This document shows, in pieces, positions 36,690 through 45,508 of a stretch of 64,000 bases of DNA (positions are counted from its first letter, which is position 1; each line of letters starts with the position of its first letter). The notes under the pieces are model-generated. The model searched no databases, was not told the DNA's origin, and saw only the letters and a list, made by a program, of their open reading frames with translations. Where the stretch lies: NCBI RefSeq assembly GCF_021440195.1, contig NZ_JAJTSZ010000001.1, positions 1,178,001 through 1,242,000 on the forward strand, in the 5' to 3' direction. Origin of the DNA: Dyadobacter sp. CY356 (GTDB taxonomy: Bacteria; Bacteroidota; Bacteroidia; Cytophagales; Spirosomataceae). The position numbers and the translations under genes are program-made.

Positions 36690-37187
36690 GATTTTGAACT
36701 CATAGCTGGTCTCCGCTTCAAGGGCAATCGCCAGGTGTTCGGCACCGCAAGGATCTCCTGTCTTTGCCAGAAATTACCCAGGCCATGCCGGTGCGTTAGA
36801 TATTATTTTATAGAGCAGTACTTGAAACAGTGCCCCACCGGGTTTGCGGCAGATCAGGCAGCTATATCACCCGATGGCAAAAATTGAAAGCAAGTGTATA
36901 GGAGTTGAGTCTAACCGCTTCATTTTAAACGGTTAATGATTCTATTTGTCCAATTTTTATTAATGACTGCATCAAGCAGGCACCTGGCGCAATCAATATA
37001 GGATAGGCATTAAAGGTACTAAATCCCGCAAAACTCTGTGCAGTGAATAAACTGTATGAAGGTCAAAAATTGATCATCAGTTGAATACTCATATTTGTGA
37101 TTAAACCATTTTAAGCGGACTGCCGTTAAAATTTGTACTTTTGTAATCACATAGTTACAATCTATATAATACCAAAGTAATCCAGAT
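36690..37187. other. Gene-free stretch
   Basis: Nothing is supported between the LytTR gene and the DUF2490 gene. Confidence 0.4.
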
Positions 37188-37985
37188 ATGAGTATTCCGC
37201 GTTTTGGCTTGCACCTGTTTTTGTGTCTGTTCTGTGGAGTTGTTACTGCCCAGGTTTCACCTCCTGGACTAGATGGTACGCGCTTTGTTTTTTGGGGAGC
37301 TGTTGGCTTTAGTCAGACATTGAATCAAAAACTTACACTGTCGATGTATGCGGGAGGTGCTACAATGAGTGATCCTGACAGCTGGTCTTTACTTCATAAA
37401 TCCGGCATTGCAGTATACAATCACGAATTTCAGTATAAATTCAACCCAACCTGGCAGGTTTCCATAGCAAACAGTTTGCGCCTTCAAAGCCTTTATACCG
37501 ATGAGTATCCTTTTAAAAAGGAAGATCCGTCTTACCGATTTGAACTGAGACATTATGCCCGGTTGTACTATAAGCAGCAGTATAGAAGACTGTCCATGAA
37601 CTATTCCTTTCGTCCTGAGCTTAGAACTTTTTATTCACCGGACTGGCATCTTTCTTCGCGTCCGGTCGAACTGCGTTTTCGTTTAAAAGGGCAAGCCAGT
37701 CTTCCACTAAATGAGAGTAAAACAAATCTTATTATTGGTGCCAACGAGTTACTAAGTGCGATCGATGAGTATAATTCATCCTTACCTTCTGAGCCCCGTC
37801 ATTCCTAGTCATCCTATCATTTTACCGAGGACCGATTTTCATTATTTTTCAGGCATGTTTTTAAAGAACCGGATCTGATCCTTGATCTTGGATTAATGGA
37901 GCAGTTCAAATCCGGAGATATGATGAATCCGGTTTCGTACCTGTCTTTGGATGTAATTTTCCAAAATCCCTTTTCCCAAAATTAA
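37188..37985 (+). pseudogene. DUF2490 protein gene with an in-frame stop
   Basis: The first 206 codons encode a signal peptide (GLHLFLCLFCGVVTAQ) and a beta-barrel-like DUF2490 protein (KLTLSMYAGGATMSD, YRFELRHYARLYYKQQYRRL, SRPVELRFRLKGQ). The frame meets a TAG at 37806-37808 and then continues in the same frame with SSYHFTEDRFSLFFRHVFKE, PDLILDLGLMEQFKSGDMM and a final strand to TAA at 37983-37985. This is the missing C-terminal part. A single base change, for example from TGG, explains the stop. The intact protein would have about 265 residues. Confidence 0.75.
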
Positions 37986-38014
37986 GCTGACTATTTTATA
38001 GACGAAATAGTTAC

Positions 38015-38275
38015 CTACTCAGTGCGGCTGCTCATCTTCAAATACTGACGTTTTGAAAAGTTGCCTTTTCGGATCTGCTCTTCGGACATGATTCCGTAGG
38101 CCCCAAGGATAGGCTTTCAAGTATATGCAAGCGCATATTTGCGCGTGCGATCATGCGAAAATCAGCAAATTTACTTTTTGAGCCACTACTGTTGCTTGTA
38201 TGCATGATGGCCCAAACATCTTCGGTTATGGGCGGGTCGTTTCTGAGAGAAGGATAGAAATAAGGTAACTAGCTA
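38015..38275 (-). pseudogene. Frameshifted gene remnant of unknown identity
   Basis: On the minus strand, one frame from about 38275 reads PYFYPSLRNDPPITEDVWAI, then SKFADFRMIARANMRLHILE. After a one-base shift it continues AYGIMSEEQIRKGNFSKRQY and ends with SSRTE and a TAG at 38015. The sequence is clearly protein-like in both frames, but I cannot name the family. It lies between the DUF2490 gene and the small membrane protein gene. Confidence 0.45.
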
Positions 38276-38356
38276 TCTGTGGACATCTTTTTAAAAGGAA
38301 ATCCCGGTTAATAAAGAAGGTTGGATTGTGTCAGGGTGCATTGGATTTCTGACTAA

Positions 38357-38782
38357 TCAAAATTCATGCACCGGTGCAGGATTTGTCTTTGCTCTCACCA
38401 CCAGGTAATCCAACATCTTCTGGTAGTCCGTATTGACCGAGATCGTGTCAGCAAACTGATGCAGTTCAGCGGTGGTCATTGCAACACCGACGGTATATCC
38501 ACTTGTCATTTCCTGCCCAAAATATAATGCTCCGGGCTTCTGGAAAAACCGGAAGAACATACATTGGCCATCAGAGAGAACCAGTACGTCGTTATGCTTT
38601 CTTTTAAGCCAGCTATTTTCAACCAGTTCGCTAAGTGCTTTTAAACTCTGCCCGGCGGCGTTCTCACAATTTTTTACACGCAAAGTTTTAATATGGCTAG
38701 AATCAACCAGATACCATATAAAACTGGCAAAAACAAAAAGCAAAAACCCCAGTAAGACACCTTTAAATATACTCCAAATCAT
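38357..38782 (-). CDS. Small membrane-anchored protein of unknown function
   Basis: The 141-residue protein has one N-terminal membrane segment (FKGVLLGFLLFVFASFIWYL) and a soluble extracytoplasmic or cytoplasmic part with mixed secondary structure (NDVLVLSDGQCMFFRFFQK, ALYFGQEMTSGYTVGVAMT). No domain is recognised. It has no same-strand neighbours nearby. Codon use and length make it likely to be real. Confidence 0.6.
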   Translation of the reverse strand: MIWSIFKGVLLGFLLFVFASFIWYLVDSSHIKTLRVKNCENAAGQSLKALSELVENSWLKRKHNDVLVLSDGQCMFFRFFQKPGALYFGQEMTSGYTVGVAMTTAELHQFADTISVNTDYQKMLDYLVVRAKTNPAPVHEF

Positions 38783-38959
38783 GATTTTTTGTATTTGCCA
38801 GATTATGTGTAGGAGATAATCATACGCGGGCTAATAATCAAGGTAGTCAGAAAATATATTGGTTATTTAAAATGTTGAAAACTTTTTATCACAAAACTGC
38901 TCCCATGTTATATGAAGGCCAAAAATGTTATGAGCTCACTGCCGACTATTCTATATCAT

Positions 38960-39346
38960 TCAAAATACCGGAGCATCGTCTTTTGTTTTAGATCCATATT
39001 GATAATCAGTCTCTTTGGGTATCAGCGCTACTTCATATTTTAAATTCCATTCTTTGATGTATTCTAAAATTGGTAAAAACGCCAGGCCTTTTTCAGACAA
39101 CTTATATTCTACCCTTGGCGGCAGTTCCTTATAGGCCAATCTTTCTAATAATCCATCTTCTTCCAGTTCTTTTAACTGTTCTGTTAGTACTTTTCTTGAA
39201 ATGTGTGGCACTATGGCATGTAACTGACCAAAGCGAATACTACGGTTGCCAAGTACATTTATAATCATCGGTTTCCATTTATTACCGATAGTGCCAATGG
39301 CTCTGGTAAACGGGCAATTTGAATTGCAAAATCTGTCGTCTCTCAT
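38960..39346 (-). CDS. HxlR-family transcriptional regulator
   Basis: The 128-residue protein is a complete HxlR (DUF24) winged-helix regulator: CNSNCPFTRAIGTIGNKW with the typical N-terminal cysteine and 'IG.KW' motif, then RFGQLHAIVPHISRKVLTEQ, LKELEEDGLLERL, and PPRVEYKLSEKGLAFLPILE. HxlR regulators respond to electrophiles, redox or aldehydes, often through the N-terminal Cys, and usually control a divergent gene. Here three oxidoreductase genes run in the opposite direction from 39454. The 107-base gap contains repeated operator-like sequences. Confidence 0.9.
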   Translation of the reverse strand: MRDDRFCNSNCPFTRAIGTIGNKWKPMIINVLGNRSIRFGQLHAIVPHISRKVLTEQLKELEEDGLLERLAYKELPPRVEYKLSEKGLAFLPILEYIKEWNLKYEVALIPKETDYQYGSKTKDDAPVF

Positions 39347-39359
39347 CTTTTAAAATTTG

Positions 39360-39436
39360 TGGTTACCTACTAGTAACCAGAACAGCCAATAATAGTTCCA
39401 AAGCTAAACTAATGATAGTTCCTTTGTGAAACTAAT
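39360..39436 (+). promoter_or_regulatory. Operator-like palindrome and tandem repeats between HxlR gene and oxidoreductase operon
   Basis: A palindrome GGTTAC-N6-GTAACC lies at about 39361-39378. It is followed by two direct copies of a 22-base element (39392-39413 and 39415-39436, period 23 bases) with the consensus ATAGTTCC...G..AAACTAAT. Each element also has dyad symmetry (TAGTT/AACTA). The second lies 18 bases before the oxidoreductase start at 39454. They are probably the binding sites of the HxlR protein encoded divergently. Confidence 0.65.
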
Positions 39437-39453
39437 ATAAAACAAACCAGCAA

Positions 39454-40206
39454 ATGAGTAGATTAAAAAACAAAGTAGCCGTGATAACAGGTGGTAATAG
39501 TGGGATTGGATTTGGTATTGCCCAGGAATTTAAAAATGAAGGTGCCGTAGGCGCTATTGTCGGTAGAAATCAGCAAACCTTAGACAGTGCTGTGGCTGAA
39601 TTGGGCGGTAATTTTATTGCTATAAACGCCGATGTAACCAAGCTTTCTGACCTGGAAAGCGTCTTTAAAGAGACATTCGAAAAGTTTGGTAAGATAGATG
39701 TGCTTGTAGCCAATGCGGGTGGTGGAACCGTAGGAACTGTGGCAAATCTGGGAGAAGCCGAATTTGACAAGACCATTGATTTAAATCTGAAAAGTGTTTA
39801 CTTCACTGTTCATCATGCACTGCCTTACATCAACAATGGTGGTTCTATTATTCTTATCGGGTCAAATGCAGCCCACCGTGCATATCCGTCTTTTACGCTC
39901 TACGGTGCTGCAAAAGCGGCTGTAATATTTTTTGCAAAGGGTTTTTCAAGCGATCTTTTAGATAGAAAAATCAGGGCCAATGTTATAACACCAGGTACAA
40001 CCGATACACCGGCATTTGACAAGTTTGTTCCGGCAGAACAAATTGAAGGTATAAAAAAACACTTTGCAAGTGAAATGCCAATAGGCAGAATCGGGCAGCC
40101 ATCTGACATTGGCAAAACAGCGGTTTTTCTGGCTTCTGATGATTCTTCGTTTTTGCTTGGTGCCGAGCTGCTCGTTGATGGTGGTATGACCTATTTATCT
40201 AAATAA
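39454..40206 (+). CDS. Short-chain dehydrogenase/reductase (SDR family)
   Basis: The 250-residue protein is a classical SDR. The nucleotide-binding motif is TGGNSGIGFGIAQEF (T-G-x-x-x-G-I-G). Asp-Val follows beta strand 3 (NADVTK), and VLVANAGGGTVG is the NAG motif. The catalytic Ser lies in ILIGSNAAHRA, followed by YGAAKAA with catalytic Tyr and Lys. DGGMTYLSK forms the C-terminus. It reduces or oxidises a carbonyl/alcohol with NAD(P)H. It heads a three-gene same-strand cluster with a NADP-binding protein and a second SDR, controlled probably by the divergent HxlR regulator. Confidence 0.9.
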   Translation: MSRLKNKVAVITGGNSGIGFGIAQEFKNEGAVGAIVGRNQQTLDSAVAELGGNFIAINADVTKLSDLESVFKETFEKFGKIDVLVANAGGGTVGTVANLGEAEFDKTIDLNLKSVYFTVHHALPYINNGGSIILIGSNAAHRAYPSFTLYGAAKAAVIFFAKGFSSDLLDRKIRANVITPGTTDTPAFDKFVPAEQIEGIKKHFASEMPIGRIGQPSDIGKTAVFLASDDSSFLLGAELLVDGGMTYLSK

Positions 40207-40262
40207 TTGACCCAGTGCGGCGTGCGTATGTACCATGCCGTTAAATAATAATACATTTCAAA

Positions 40263-40886
40263 ATGAGCAAATCAGAAAACAACGTAGCAAGCTACGCAAT
40301 TATCGGTTTCGGTAAGATCGGCCGCGCGCTGGCGAAGGCATTTGCCCGTAGCGGCATTGAAGTATTGGTTGCAACCACGCGCGAGCCGGGTAGCTTTACA
40401 TCCGATGCGGCCGCGATCGGACCCGGAATTATTCCCACAACACTGGCCGAAGCGGTCAAAGCGGAGATCATCTTTTTGGCTGTAGGTTTCGCGTCGCACC
40501 CGGATGTAGCCAGGGCACTGCCCAGTTGGCATGGGAAGACTATTGTCGATGTGACCAATGCCTACGGTGTTTCCCTTCAGAAGTTGGGATCAGAACCTTC
40601 GGGTAGGGTGGTTGCCCAGGCATTCACCGGCAGTAGACTCGTTAAGGGCTTCAATCATTTAGCTGCTGGCATCCTTGAACAGGATCCGGCTGTGCATGGT
40701 GGCAGAAGAGTCGTGTTTCTGGCAAGCGACGATGACAGTGCTGCTACGCTGATAGGTGGGCTTGCGGAAAAACTTGGTTTTTCACCAATCAATCTTGGCG
40801 GGCTTTCCCAGGGCGGACTGCTAGTGCATGCACGTGGAAATAGTTGGGGTCAACTAATCTTTAAGGACCTGGTCAAATTTGACTGA
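40263..40886 (+). CDS. NADP-binding oxidoreductase of the F420-dependent/NpdG-like type
   Basis: The 207-residue protein starts with a Rossmann motif AIIGFGKIGRALAKAFARSG. It then has ATTREPGSFTSDAAAIGPG, LAEAVKAEIIFLAVGFASHP and VDVTNAYGVSL, which fit the NADP-oxidoreductase, coenzyme-F420-dependent family (PF03807), used in Bacteroidota for NADPH-dependent reductions unrelated to F420. The later motif SRLVKGFNHLAAGIL with a DPAVHGGRRVVFLASDDDSA block is also typical. It is in the middle of the oxidoreductase cluster, 56 bases after the first SDR gene. Confidence 0.85.
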   Translation: MSKSENNVASYAIIGFGKIGRALAKAFARSGIEVLVATTREPGSFTSDAAAIGPGIIPTTLAEAVKAEIIFLAVGFASHPDVARALPSWHGKTIVDVTNAYGVSLQKLGSEPSGRVVAQAFTGSRLVKGFNHLAAGILEQDPAVHGGRRVVFLASDDDSAATLIGGLAEKLGFSPINLGGLSQGGLLVHARGNSWGQLIFKDLVKFD

Positions 40887-40916
40887 TAAATCGCTAACAA
40901 TAATTTCAAAAGAACA

Positions 40917-41675
40917 ATGAGTAAATTAGAAAACAAAGTGGCGGTTATTACCGGTGCTTCAAAAGGTATAGGTGCATCTATCGCCAAATATTTCGCCTCA
41001 GAAGGCGCAAAGGTTGTTGTAAATTATGCTTCAAGTAAAGATGGGGCAGATAAAGTGGTTAAGGAAATAACCGACCATGGGGGAATAGCCATCGCGGTAC
41101 AGGCCGATGTGTCGAAAGAAGCCGATGTAAATAGGCTTTTTGAAGAAACAAACAAGGCTTTCGGCGCGCTGGATATCTTGGTTAACAACGCGGTCTTTCA
41201 GCAGTTCCTGCCTATTGAACAGGCATCGGAAGAAGCTTTTCATCAGCATTTCAATGTTAATGTTTTGGGCCCTGTACTTACTATTCAAGCAGCCATGAAA
41301 CTGTTTAGCGGTAAGGGTGGCAATATCATCAATATCAGTTCAGGAGCGAGTAAGACGCCGATGGCGGGAGTCTCGTTATATTCTGCAACGAAGGCTGCAC
41401 TGGATGCCATAACGATTTCCTTGTCGAAAGAACTGGGAGCAAAAAACATTCGTATCAATTCTATTTTGCCGGGTGCTACCCAAACAGAAGGTGCACAAAG
41501 TGCTGGCGTTACCACTGGCAGTGAATATGAAAAAATATTTATTGCCAATACTCCGCTTGGCCGCAGAGGGCAGCCCGAAGATATTGCCAAAGCAGCCGTA
41601 TTTCTTGCTTCCGATGATGCAGCCTGGATTACCGGAGAGCAGCTTTCAGTTTCGGGTGGTATGTATGGTTTTTGA
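40917..41675 (+). CDS. Short-chain dehydrogenase/reductase (glucose dehydrogenase-like)
   Basis: The 252-residue protein is a complete SDR. It has TGASKGIGASIAKYFASEG (cofactor motif), VNYASSKDGADKVVKEI, ADVSKEADV, and NNAVFQQF where the usual NAG is NNAV. The active-site Ser is in INISSGASKTPMAG, Tyr-Lys in YSATKAALDA, and the C-terminus ends ITGEQLSVSGGMYGF. The pattern matches 3-ketoacyl-ACP reductase or glucose-1-dehydrogenase type SDRs; the substrate is unknown. It ends the cluster, 30 bases after the NADP-binding protein gene. Confidence 0.9.
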   Translation: MSKLENKVAVITGASKGIGASIAKYFASEGAKVVVNYASSKDGADKVVKEITDHGGIAIAVQADVSKEADVNRLFEETNKAFGALDILVNNAVFQQFLPIEQASEEAFHQHFNVNVLGPVLTIQAAMKLFSGKGGNIINISSGASKTPMAGVSLYSATKAALDAITISLSKELGAKNIRINSILPGATQTEGAQSAGVTTGSEYEKIFIANTPLGRRGQPEDIAKAAVFLASDDAAWITGEQLSVSGGMYGF

Positions 41676-41758
41676 TTCAACGGAGAGGGATTATCGGCTG
41701 AGGAAAAGTTCAGCGACTTCGCACTGTATTAAGTTGTTTTTAGACGTATAATTTTCAA

Positions 41759-41797
41759 GTCCCTGTTTCCGTAAGAAGCAGGAATTTTGTTTTTTTT
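41759..41797 (+). terminator. Probable terminator of the oxidoreductase operon
   Basis: A hairpin with arms TCCCTG/CAGGA around a 13-base loop is followed by a T-rich tract ending at 41797. It is a weak stem, but it sits 84 bases after the last gene. Confidence 0.45.
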
Positions 41798-41876
41798 GAT
41801 AACTTTATCAGAAAGAATAACATTTTTACAGGCAATGAGACTTTCAAAGATGCGTAACTACAACTGGTGTTGTCTT

Positions 41877-42818
41877 TTAATCGTTTGCTTTTCCAAAGAA
41901 CTTTTGCTTTGGACTGTCTTTTTTAATAAAGCTTTTCACAGCTTCTGCCAGCTCAATCGGGTAGTCGGATTCAATGATCGAGGCGCCGTCTTTGGCAATG
42001 GAAATATATGCCTCTTTTCGTTCTTGTGCACTTTGAAGTTTGTCATAGGAAGATGCCGCAGAAATCATGCACATCGCACCGGCTTTGTTAAGCAGGCCGT
42101 ATAATTCCTGATTTTCGGGTTTCACCAGTGGACCAATATAAGCAATCAGCTGGGTGAACGGAACGCGGGCTTTTTGGTAACTTTCAAATTCTGCTTTGCT
42201 TTTAATAAAGGCCGAAAATGTGCTGTTTGGATTGTCTTTTAGATAAAATACCGCTTCCTGTGGTTTATGTACAGTCATCATCACATACGAATCTGCCTTA
42301 AGGCGGCGAATCAATGCGGCAGTCATTTCCAGTGGCACATCCTTATGATCCAGATTAAGAATCGTTTTGCCGCGTCCCCATTCAATCACTTCGCTTAGCG
42401 TTGGGATCGGGTAATCAGTCACATTTCCTTCGGCATCTTTTAACCTGAATTGTTTTAGCTCAGCGAATGTGTAATCCGAAAGTTTTCCCTTTCCGGTCGT
42501 AGTGCGGTCCAGCGTAGGATCGTGCAAGAGCACAATCACGCTGTCTTTTGTCAGCCTGGGATCGATCTCGAAAAATGCCGGCGTGTGCTTTAATGTATTT
42601 TCAAAGGTGGCAATAGAGTTTTCCGGAAAACCTTTCACCATTCCACCGCGGTGCGCTGCTATGAGCAGTACATCATTTCCTGTAAATTTAAAGAACGCGT
42701 GAAGGTCTTTTGCGGATTTTAGTTTGAATACATTCATTGTATTCTGAGCATTCGCGGCATTTATTGTAGCGTGAAGCAGCAAAACGGTAAAAGCAGAAAG
42801 TAAAATAGACTTTTTCAT
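41877..42818 (-). CDS. Glycerophosphodiester phosphodiesterase
   Basis: The 313-residue protein has a signal peptide (residues about 1-24) and a GDPD TIM barrel. His-Arg lies in AAHRGGMVKGFPENS (H56, R57, E66). EIDPRLTKDSVIVLLHD carries the metal-binding Glu/Asp pair (E84, D86) and the catalytic His99, followed by PTLDRTTTGKG, the family signature. It hydrolyses glycerophosphodiesters to glycerol 3-phosphate and an alcohol, in the periplasm. It stands alone on the minus strand; the C-terminus SIIESDYPIELAEAV is typical of the family. Confidence 0.9.
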   Translation of the reverse strand: MKKSILLSAFTVLLLHATINAANAQNTMNVFKLKSAKDLHAFFKFTGNDVLLIAAHRGGMVKGFPENSIATFENTLKHTPAFFEIDPRLTKDSVIVLLHDPTLDRTTTGKGKLSDYTFAELKQFRLKDAEGNVTDYPIPTLSEVIEWGRGKTILNLDHKDVPLEMTAALIRRLKADSYVMMTVHKPQEAVFYLKDNPNSTFSAFIKSKAEFESYQKARVPFTQLIAYIGPLVKPENQELYGLLNKAGAMCMISAASSYDKLQSAQERKEAYISIAKDGASIIESDYPIELAEAVKSFIKKDSPKQKFFGKAND

Positions 42819-43183
42819 AACAATCGATTGGTTATATCAAAGGTATTGTATTGATCGCCGTAAACAGTTCAAAAGTTTCAAAGCCGCTAAATTAGAGTTC
42901 TTTTGGGAAAGAATTAACGACTTTGCGATGCTACTGTATAAATAGCTTAATAAGATACTTTTTACCTTGTCAGTCAAGGAGACTTGAATCAAGTTACTGA
43001 TCATTTTGCCCGCAGATTAGTTGTAGTTCCGGGATATTCCGGCCTTGTGCTTCGGGTTTTTTAGAAGTTTGTGCCTTATTAAGTACAGTTTGGTTCACCG
43101 GGTAAATTAATTTTTAGTGAAATCGGATGTTCAGGTATTTCCCACAAGAAAGCCCATAGGGATAAAAGCTGCTTTGGTTGAGC
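42819..43183. other. Gene-free stretch
   Basis: No gene or strong hairpin is supported between the phosphodiesterase and esterase genes. Confidence 0.4.
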
Positions 43184-44671
43184 TTATAACATGATGTCAT
43201 TCTCCCACCATCTGTCGCTGGACTCTGTCGTTTTAAATAACCGAAATTCAGGTTTTTTAGAAGTCTCTTTCTGAAATAACTGCACATTTACTGTATAGTA
43301 ACCTGGTTTTAAATACAGAGCAAAACTTTTCATTCCGGATTTAGGGCTCTTGGCATTGTCAATAAGCAGTGTTTTTTGGATTAAGACTCTTGAACCGTCA
43401 GGCGCGTCTACGGCAAAAATGAAATATCCGTCCTGATGTACTTGCAGCGTTTTCTTTATTAAATAGATTTTACTAGTAGACTGACTCGTAGTGCTGTCAG
43501 AATAATCTTTTTGCAGTGAAGTTGCTGGATCAATATCTTTCAAAGGTGGCAGCTCTTTCCAAACACCTTTTGAGATATAATGCATCGAGAGTGTATCTGC
43601 AATCTTTGCGGGTTGGATATCATTTCCAAGACCTGTTCTGTTAAAAAACAGATTCATCGAGCGCTCATACTGCTGCCGGGTAGCTAAATTCTTAATTTTT
43701 AAAGTTGTCGGATTTGAAATCACTATTGGATTATCAGGCGATAATCTGCCGGATTTTTCATCAGGCTCTTTTCCGTCCAGTGTAAACCGAACAGCAGGAT
43801 TTTTATTTGTTATATACAACCGGAGCGGTTTGCCAGGCTGTACGACTGCCTTCTGAGGAATAACATCGAATTTTTCTGGGCTAAAACCTGCATAACTAAA
43901 CCTGATCGCATCGTAAAACGCCTTGTACTGCAAGCTGTAATGGGTTTCGTTTTTATAGGTTTTTACCTGCCATTTTATTGAACCTGCGGCTTTTGTCTTC
44001 AAGGCTTCTTTAAAATAGTATCCACCATTGGCTTTAAAAGAGTAGTCATTGGTGGCGATGAAAAGAACCGTTTTTTTACTCTTTAAACCCGGCAGTTTTT
44101 TGATGGCCAGCTTTGTTACATACGCATCGTTCCAGTCCAGATTTGGATCACAGGTAAGATAAGCCTGAAATGTATCAGGTGCTGTCAAAAAGGCATAAAT
44201 CGTAAATAAGCCACCAAGAGAACTACCGAGTAGGCTTCTGCTTCCATTATTAGGGTATTTGCGGTCAACAAACTGAAAAAGCTCTTTTTGAAGGAAAGAT
44301 AAAAATGAATCGTAGCCGGCTGAGTTCTCTTTGATAAAAGGTTCAAAATCACGGTTCCTCTGATTTACGCCTCCTATATAGGTGTTGGGAATCAGAACTA
44401 AGATTGTATTAGGTGCAAACCCTGCAGATTTTGCAAACCCGTAAGCATCTGGCAGTAGTTTGGTATACCATTCTCCATCAAGCATATACAACACATCGTA
44501 GGTATCGTTAAGTGTTGCATCATAATCTTTTGGTAATAAAACCTGGATTTTCCGGGTTTCTTTTAATGATAACGAAACAAGTGAGTCATTGTGAAAGAAG
44601 TCAGTCTGGGCACTGGCATTGCCAGAGGATATTGCAAAAAGGGCAAGCAATAACACGATTTGATTTAACAT
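43184..44671 (-). CDS. Secreted esterase (Fes/IroE-like alpha/beta hydrolase) with C-terminal accessory domains
   Basis: The 495-residue protein has a signal peptide (QIVLLLALFAISSGNASA). An esterase domain of the enterochelin-esterase type covers about residues 30-265: KIQVLLPKDYD, YDVLYMLDGEWY, nucleophile Ser151 in LLGSSLGGLFTIYA, catalytic His in YKNETHYSLQYK. A chitobiase-like (CHB_HEX_C) segment follows (FTLDGKEPDEKSGRLSPDNP). The C-terminus is PA14-like (HQDGYFIFAVDAPDGSRVLI). It probably cleaves esters on polysaccharides or siderophores at the cell surface. The fused accessory domains suggest a carbohydrate substrate. Confidence 0.8.
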   Translation of the reverse strand: MLNQIVLLLALFAISSGNASAQTDFFHNDSLVSLSLKETRKIQVLLPKDYDATLNDTYDVLYMLDGEWYTKLLPDAYGFAKSAGFAPNTILVLIPNTYIGGVNQRNRDFEPFIKENSAGYDSFLSFLQKELFQFVDRKYPNNGSRSLLGSSLGGLFTIYAFLTAPDTFQAYLTCDPNLDWNDAYVTKLAIKKLPGLKSKKTVLFIATNDYSFKANGGYYFKEALKTKAAGSIKWQVKTYKNETHYSLQYKAFYDAIRFSYAGFSPEKFDVIPQKAVVQPGKPLRLYITNKNPAVRFTLDGKEPDEKSGRLSPDNPIVISNPTTLKIKNLATRQQYERSMNLFFNRTGLGNDIQPAKIADTLSMHYISKGVWKELPPLKDIDPATSLQKDYSDSTTSQSTSKIYLIKKTLQVHQDGYFIFAVDAPDGSRVLIQKTLLIDNAKSPKSGMKSFALYLKPGYYTVNVQLFQKETSKKPEFRLFKTTESSDRWWENDIML

Positions 44672-45048
44672 CTGAGAAGAGAATATGGCGTTGATTTACT
44701 AATTGGCGTTCGGGAGCTGAATCTTTTTGATAGATCCAAAATAGATTACCAATTAGCTCCACTGACAGGTAGATGACCAAAGCAGCCGTCTGGTTGCATA
44801 AGCTGGTAAGAAATAATGTTGAATGTGTTGCACCAAATGGCTAGCAAGAGGAGCCATACAGTTTTTCAATAACGGGGGGAATTATAAAATTGCCAATAGA
44901 GCCTGATCAGAACCAAGGCAAAAATCTGGATTTGGTATTTGCAGGGAAGCGACATTGCGCCAAGCCTGAAAGCTATGTGCATGGGTTGCATTAATTTGTC
45001 TTACATCGCATCGTACAGGTTATAATCCAGAGCCAATGGTGCAATCAT
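44672..45048. other. Gene-free stretch
   Basis: Nothing is supported between the esterase gene and the receiver gene. Confidence 0.4.
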
Positions 45049-45483
45049 TCACATATTTGCAGACACACCCTGGCAGGTTTGGCTTAAATACTCAGTCGTG
45101 AGCGGTTTGGAAAAAAAGCCGCTTACCATATCATGTTCTTCTGCTTTTTTGATATCAGATGGATCTATCGAAGAGGATATAATATAGATATGAAAGTGTG
45201 AAAGATAATTCAAATTCAGTGCTTTAAGCGCCTCTAAAAACTCCCAGCCATTCATTCTTGGCATGTTGATGTCCAGAAGCACCAATGTGTTTAGCTGTTT
45301 TGGTGAAGTGTCATTTAATTGCGCAATGAAGTCTAATGCCACTTCGGGATCAGTGTACACATGAAGCTGTACATCTTTGGTAAACCGGTTAATGACGAAT
45401 TTAGAGACAAGATTATTAATCTTATCATCATCAATAACGATGAAACGCTGATAAACACTGGCAGGATTGGTTTGAGAAATCAT
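45049..45483 (-). CDS. Single-domain response regulator (receiver only)
   Basis: The 144-residue protein is a receiver domain: FIVIDDDKINNLVSKFVINR, phosphoacceptor Asp in LVLLDINMPRMNGWEFLEAL, Ser-Ser in IYIISSSIDPSD and Lys in GFFSKPLTTEYL. It lacks an output domain and so acts through protein contact. Its gene follows a PAS histidine kinase gene by 26 bases on the same strand, so kinase and receiver form one unit and are probable partners. Confidence 0.9.
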   Translation of the reverse strand: MISQTNPASVYQRFIVIDDDKINNLVSKFVINRFTKDVQLHVYTDPEVALDFIAQLNDTSPKQLNTLVLLDINMPRMNGWEFLEALKALNLNYLSHFHIYIISSSIDPSDIKKAEEHDMVSGFFSKPLTTEYLSQTCQGVSANM

Positions 45484-45508
45484 AATATCTGTTAAGTAAG
45501 AGTAATCT

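Noticed and set aside
28543..38275. Reassigned stop codon as explanation for interrupted genes
   Set aside because: TAA, TAG and TGA all interrupt genes, and several interruptions are frameshifts, so a single codon reassignment cannot explain them; the long intact genes use stops normally.
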